This document shows, in pieces, positions 63,007 to 64,000 of a DNA stretch of 64,000 nt (positions are counted from its first letter, which is position 1; every line of letters begins with the position of its first letter). The stretch is from assembly GCF_030269925.1 (NCBI RefSeq), contig NC_085135.1:7254753-7318752 (forward strand), written 5' to 3'. Source of the stretch: Bombyx mori (Eukaryota; Arthropoda; Insecta; Lepidoptera; Bombycidae). Both the position numbers and the translations under genes were made by a program. The notes beneath the pieces were generated by a model. It was not told where the DNA came from. It made no database searches and saw nothing but the letters and a program-made list of their open reading frames with translations.

Positions 63007-63252
63007 CCCATGAATCAGCTCGCTGAGTTTCTCGCCGGATCTTCTCAGCGGGTCGCGATTCCGATCCGGTAGTAGATTCATTCGCGAAGCAGCTGCTCTT
63101 GAGTTGTTAGGTCTCCTTCGGAGGCGCTCGGGCAGCTGTTAGCAAATCCCACCCCTCCTGGCTGAGCCTTTGCTCGCCCACCTGTCCTGGTGAAACTGGA
63201 AAGGCCTCCGGGCCACCAGTAATCCTTCAATCATAAAAAAAAAAAAAAAAAA
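63007..63252 (+). other. J-family 3' UTR and poly(A) of copy J
   Basis: About 228 bases ending CCAGTAATCCTTCAATCAT before 18 A's. Contains CCGGATCTTCTCAGCGGGTC; the same text is found in all copies and in the short insertion at 18682. Confidence 0.85.
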
Positions 63253-64000
63253 GTTAAAATTCAAAATTAGTATACAAGAATAACCTAATATTTTCTCAAG
63301 TAGGCTGTCAGCAAGGTGATCCTTTAGGGCCGGCCATTTTTAGTTTAGCAATCCACCCAATTATAACCAATTTGAAATCAAAATTAAACATGTGGTATCT
63401 CGATGATGGCACCTTTGGAGGCGATGTGGAGACTGTTTTAGATGATTTTTTATTTTTAAAAGAAAAATTTCATGAAATTGGTCTCCAAATTAATTTAAAT
63501 AAATGTGAAATTTTTGTTTCAAATGATAAAATTTCGTTACCAACTTTAGAGAAAATTATGAAGCTTATTCCTGGCATTCAAATTGTAGATAAGTCATCAC
63601 TTCGTCTCTTGGGTGCCCCAGTCTTTGAGGAGTCCATGCAAGACTTCGTTAAAGAGAAAATCCTAAATTTTAGTGCATGCTCAGGCCATCTACTCAAAAT
63701 TAATACCCATATGGCTTACAACATCATTAGATACTGCCTTTTCGTTCCTAAATTTACCTACTACCTCCGGTGTTGTTCAATTTGGACACAGAAAACTCTT
63801 TTGCAGGATTTGGACAACATAGTGAGAGATACACTCGTCGCGGTTTTGAACGTAGACTTGGACGACCGAGTATGGTCCCTAGCTTCTCTCCCGATAAAGC
63901 TTGGGGGCCTAGGCATCCGCAAAATTTCATGTGTAGCATTACCAGCATTTTTTGGTTCAGTCCACAGTGCTTACGAACTCGTTTCTAAAATTTTGTCTTC
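63253..64000 (+). pseudogene. Divergent RT fragment with YLDDG motif, cut by window end
   Basis: Open translation from GCQQGDPLGPAIFSLAI (near 63306) through the catalytic MWYLDDGTFGG (near 63392), INLNKCEIFVS and SLRLLGAPVF, to LPIKLGGLGIRKIS near the right edge. The YLDD-G centre with QQGDPLGP is not of the J-, R1- or CR1-like families here. I know such proteins as common repeats in invertebrate genomes but cannot name the clade. Copy J inserted upstream of, or into, this element; no 5' part is visible left of J. Confidence 0.7.

Larger units (their letters stand above)
52762..63252 (+). mobile_element. J-family LINE copy J, full length, split by copy K
   Basis: 5' terminus CATTCCGATAG at 52762, leader, ORF1 (split at 53503 and resuming at 58820, with GTGCTCCGACT on both sides of K), ORF2 open throughout, 3' UTR and poly(A) 63235-63252. 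Without K it would be about 5.2 kb. I see no matching duplication between its outer flanks (AAAATGCTGAT on the left, GTTAAAATTC on the right). One nonsense change in ORF1 is the only coding defect apart from K. Confidence 0.88.

Overview
Eukaryotic, insect-type DNA made almost entirely of transposable elements inserted into one another. I see no host gene, rRNA gene, true tRNA gene, operon or CRISPR array. Two antisense SINE copies (near 7286-7741 and 10466-11238) have a tRNA-like head and a body that I recognise as the Bm1 family of the silkworm. With the Jockey-, R1-, CR1- and RTE-type LINEs and short-LTR Gypsy elements, this points to a lepidopteran, most likely Bombyx. The species call is inference. 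Family names rest on motif recognition, not on a database search.

The dominant component is one Jockey-clade LINE, called 'J-family' here. It has a 5' UTR with internal repeats, ORF1 (about 540-550 aa, PRE_C2HC-like region plus three CCHC knuckles), ORF2 (about 960 aa, APE-type endonuclease plus reverse transcriptase), a 3' UTR of about 230 bp and a poly(A) tail. At least seven copies (B, E, G, H, I, J, K) keep the same 5' terminus, CATTCCGATAG or, in K, a near variant. Both ORF2 frames of B (minus, 2789-5671) and J (plus, 60130-63006) are open from end to end. ORF1 is open in E (29625-31253) and I (45790-47436).

Layout. 1-1168: J-family RT fused to antisense R1-like RT. 1169-2562: decayed Gypsy element with a polypurine tract and LTR. 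2563-12153: copy B (minus), carrying a SINE in ORF1 and an LTR element (7937-11924, duplication AATA) in its 5' UTR; that LTR element holds a second SINE, itself split by an R1-like fragment. 12154-29223: copy C/D (plus), split by a complete Gypsy element with 87-bp LTRs (12685-17845), by a short J-family 3' end (18682-18900) and by a CR1-like LINE (20280-28828) that is in turn split by an R1-like LINE (22292-26166, 16-bp duplication). 29224-34850: copy E with the same J/R1 chimera as the left edge. 34851-38508 and 38509-41275: copies G and H (minus), G inserted in H. 41276-44503: ORF1 of another Jockey-type LINE, with a 1.1-kb insert of unknown class. 44504-47838: R1-like 3' half joined to the J-family 5' half (copy I). 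47839-49190: 3' part of a further LINE. 49191-51887: Gypsy element with a tRNA-Pro-type primer site. 51888-52500: RTE-like remnant. 52762-63252: copy J, holding copy K (53504-58808) with an 11-bp duplication. 63253-64000: part of a divergent RT.

The elements cooperate only as a retrotransposition ecology. J-family ORF1 binds its RNA and ORF2 nicks the target and copies the RNA. Open ORF1 and ORF2 frames lie mostly on different copies, so complementation in trans is conceivable. The deep nesting on both strands resembles published descriptions of the silkworm W chromosome and of piRNA-cluster DNA; that placement is a hypothesis. The points most worth a second look are the repeated J/R1 chimera, the I/R1 junction that looks like template switching, the double 3' tail of K, the Gypsy pol frame without RNase H, its small membrane-type leader ORF, and the conserved hairpins and stop-restart junction of the J-family.
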